8,075 bases of DNA from Bacteroidales bacterium (GTDB lineage Bacteria > Bacteroidota > Bacteroidia > Bacteroidales > UBA932): contig JAFNUQ010000171.1 of assembly GCA_017383945.1 (NCBI GenBank), positions 1 to 8,075 on the forward strand. The letters run 5' to 3'. Of this stretch, positions 6,548-8,075 are shown one piece after another. The position numbers and the translations under genes are program-made. The stretch's first letter is position 1. Each line of letters begins with the position of its first letter. The notes below the pieces were generated by a model, which was not told the DNA's origin, ran no database searches, and saw nothing but the letters and a program-made list of their open reading frames with translations.

Positions 6548-6814
6548 ATGATCAAACCACTAGCGGACAGAGTCCTTATCGAGCCTAAAGAGGCGGAGGT
6601 AAAAACAGCATCAGGTATTTTTATTCCAGACACAGCCAAAGAGAAGCCACAGCAGGGTACTGTTGTAGCAGTTGGTCCTGGCAAAGTAGACGAGCCGATG
6701 GAAGTAAAGCCAGGCGATGTTGTTATTTATGGCAAGTATGCTGGAACTGAAGTTACAGTAGAGGATAAGAAGTATCTTATCGTTAAGCAGTCAGATATCC
6801 TCGCAATTCTTTAA
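6548..6814 (+). CDS. groES: Co-chaperonin GroES (Hsp10)
   Basis: Forms the heptameric lid that closes the GroEL folding chamber in the cytoplasm. 88 aa, within the usual 88-97 range. The N-terminal [11 protein letters not shown] strand is followed by the mobile loop (about 15-33, [17 protein letters not shown]) whose hydrophobic tripeptide Ile24-Phe25-Ile26 docks on the GroEL apical domain, then [12 protein letters not shown], the roof region (about 45-56), and the terminal [13 protein letters not shown] strand. ATG 6548 follows an A/T-rich leader with no Shine-Dalgarno, normal for Bacteroidetes. It is the first gene of a groES-groEL operon, 36 bp before groEL, and is probably driven from the sigma-54-like promoter upstream. 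Confidence 0.97.
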   Translation: MIKPLADRVLIEPKEAEVKTASGIFIPDTAKEKPQQGTVVAVGPGKVDEPMEVKPGDVVIYGKYAGTEVTVEDKKYLIVKQSDILAIL

Positions 6815-6838
6815 GAGGCAGTTGGTTTAGATTTTTAA

Positions 6839-8075
<1,237 letters not shown>

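Noticed and set aside
6828..6835. TAGATTTT as a separate groEL promoter in the groES-groEL gap
   Set aside because: It lacks the final G of TAnnTTTG and has no -33 partner; cotranscription with groES over the 36-bp gap explains expression.

Overview
The window is a stretch of Bacteroidales-type chromosome, most likely from a gut or rumen Prevotellaceae-like organism; the genus is a guess. The signs are: no Shine-Dalgarno sequences before the genes but A/T-rich leaders, -7 boxes of the Bacteroidetes form TAnnTTTG, a Bacteroidetes-style pyruvate phosphate dikinase and serine hydroxymethyltransferase, and a secreted family-11 polysaccharide lyase.

Layout from left to right. Positions 1-2480 hold the 3' nine-tenths of ppdK (pyruvate phosphate dikinase), cut by the left edge and closed by a strong intrinsic terminator. 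The last T of that terminator's T-run is the first base of a -7 box for the next gene (2563-4449), a secreted PL11 rhamnogalacturonan lyase with an N-terminal signal peptide. It converges on a small SPOUT/TrmH-family RNA methyltransferase on the minus strand (4446-4970). Their stop codons overlap by 4 bp, and each gene's 3' coding end contains a hairpin placed to end the transcript of the other. The methyltransferase is divergent from glyA (5027-6379), with two facing -7 boxes in about 28 bp. After the glyA terminator, a 168-bp gap leads to groES (6548-6814) and groEL (6851 to the right edge, 3' end missing). This gap carries a near-consensus sigma-54 (-24/-12) promoter and two TGAC/GTCA palindromes, and no ordinary -7 box was found there.

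The genes do not form one pathway. They are central metabolism (ppdK), pectin degradation (PL11), RNA modification, one-carbon metabolism (glyA) and protein folding (groESL). ppdK, glyA and groESL share a strongly biased codon usage expected of highly expressed genes, while the PL11 gene is more relaxed. I see no mobile element, CRISPR array, tRNA or rRNA, and no new multi-gene system. The most interesting content is regulatory: the apparent sigma-54 promoter of groESL and the very compact transcription signals between the other genes.
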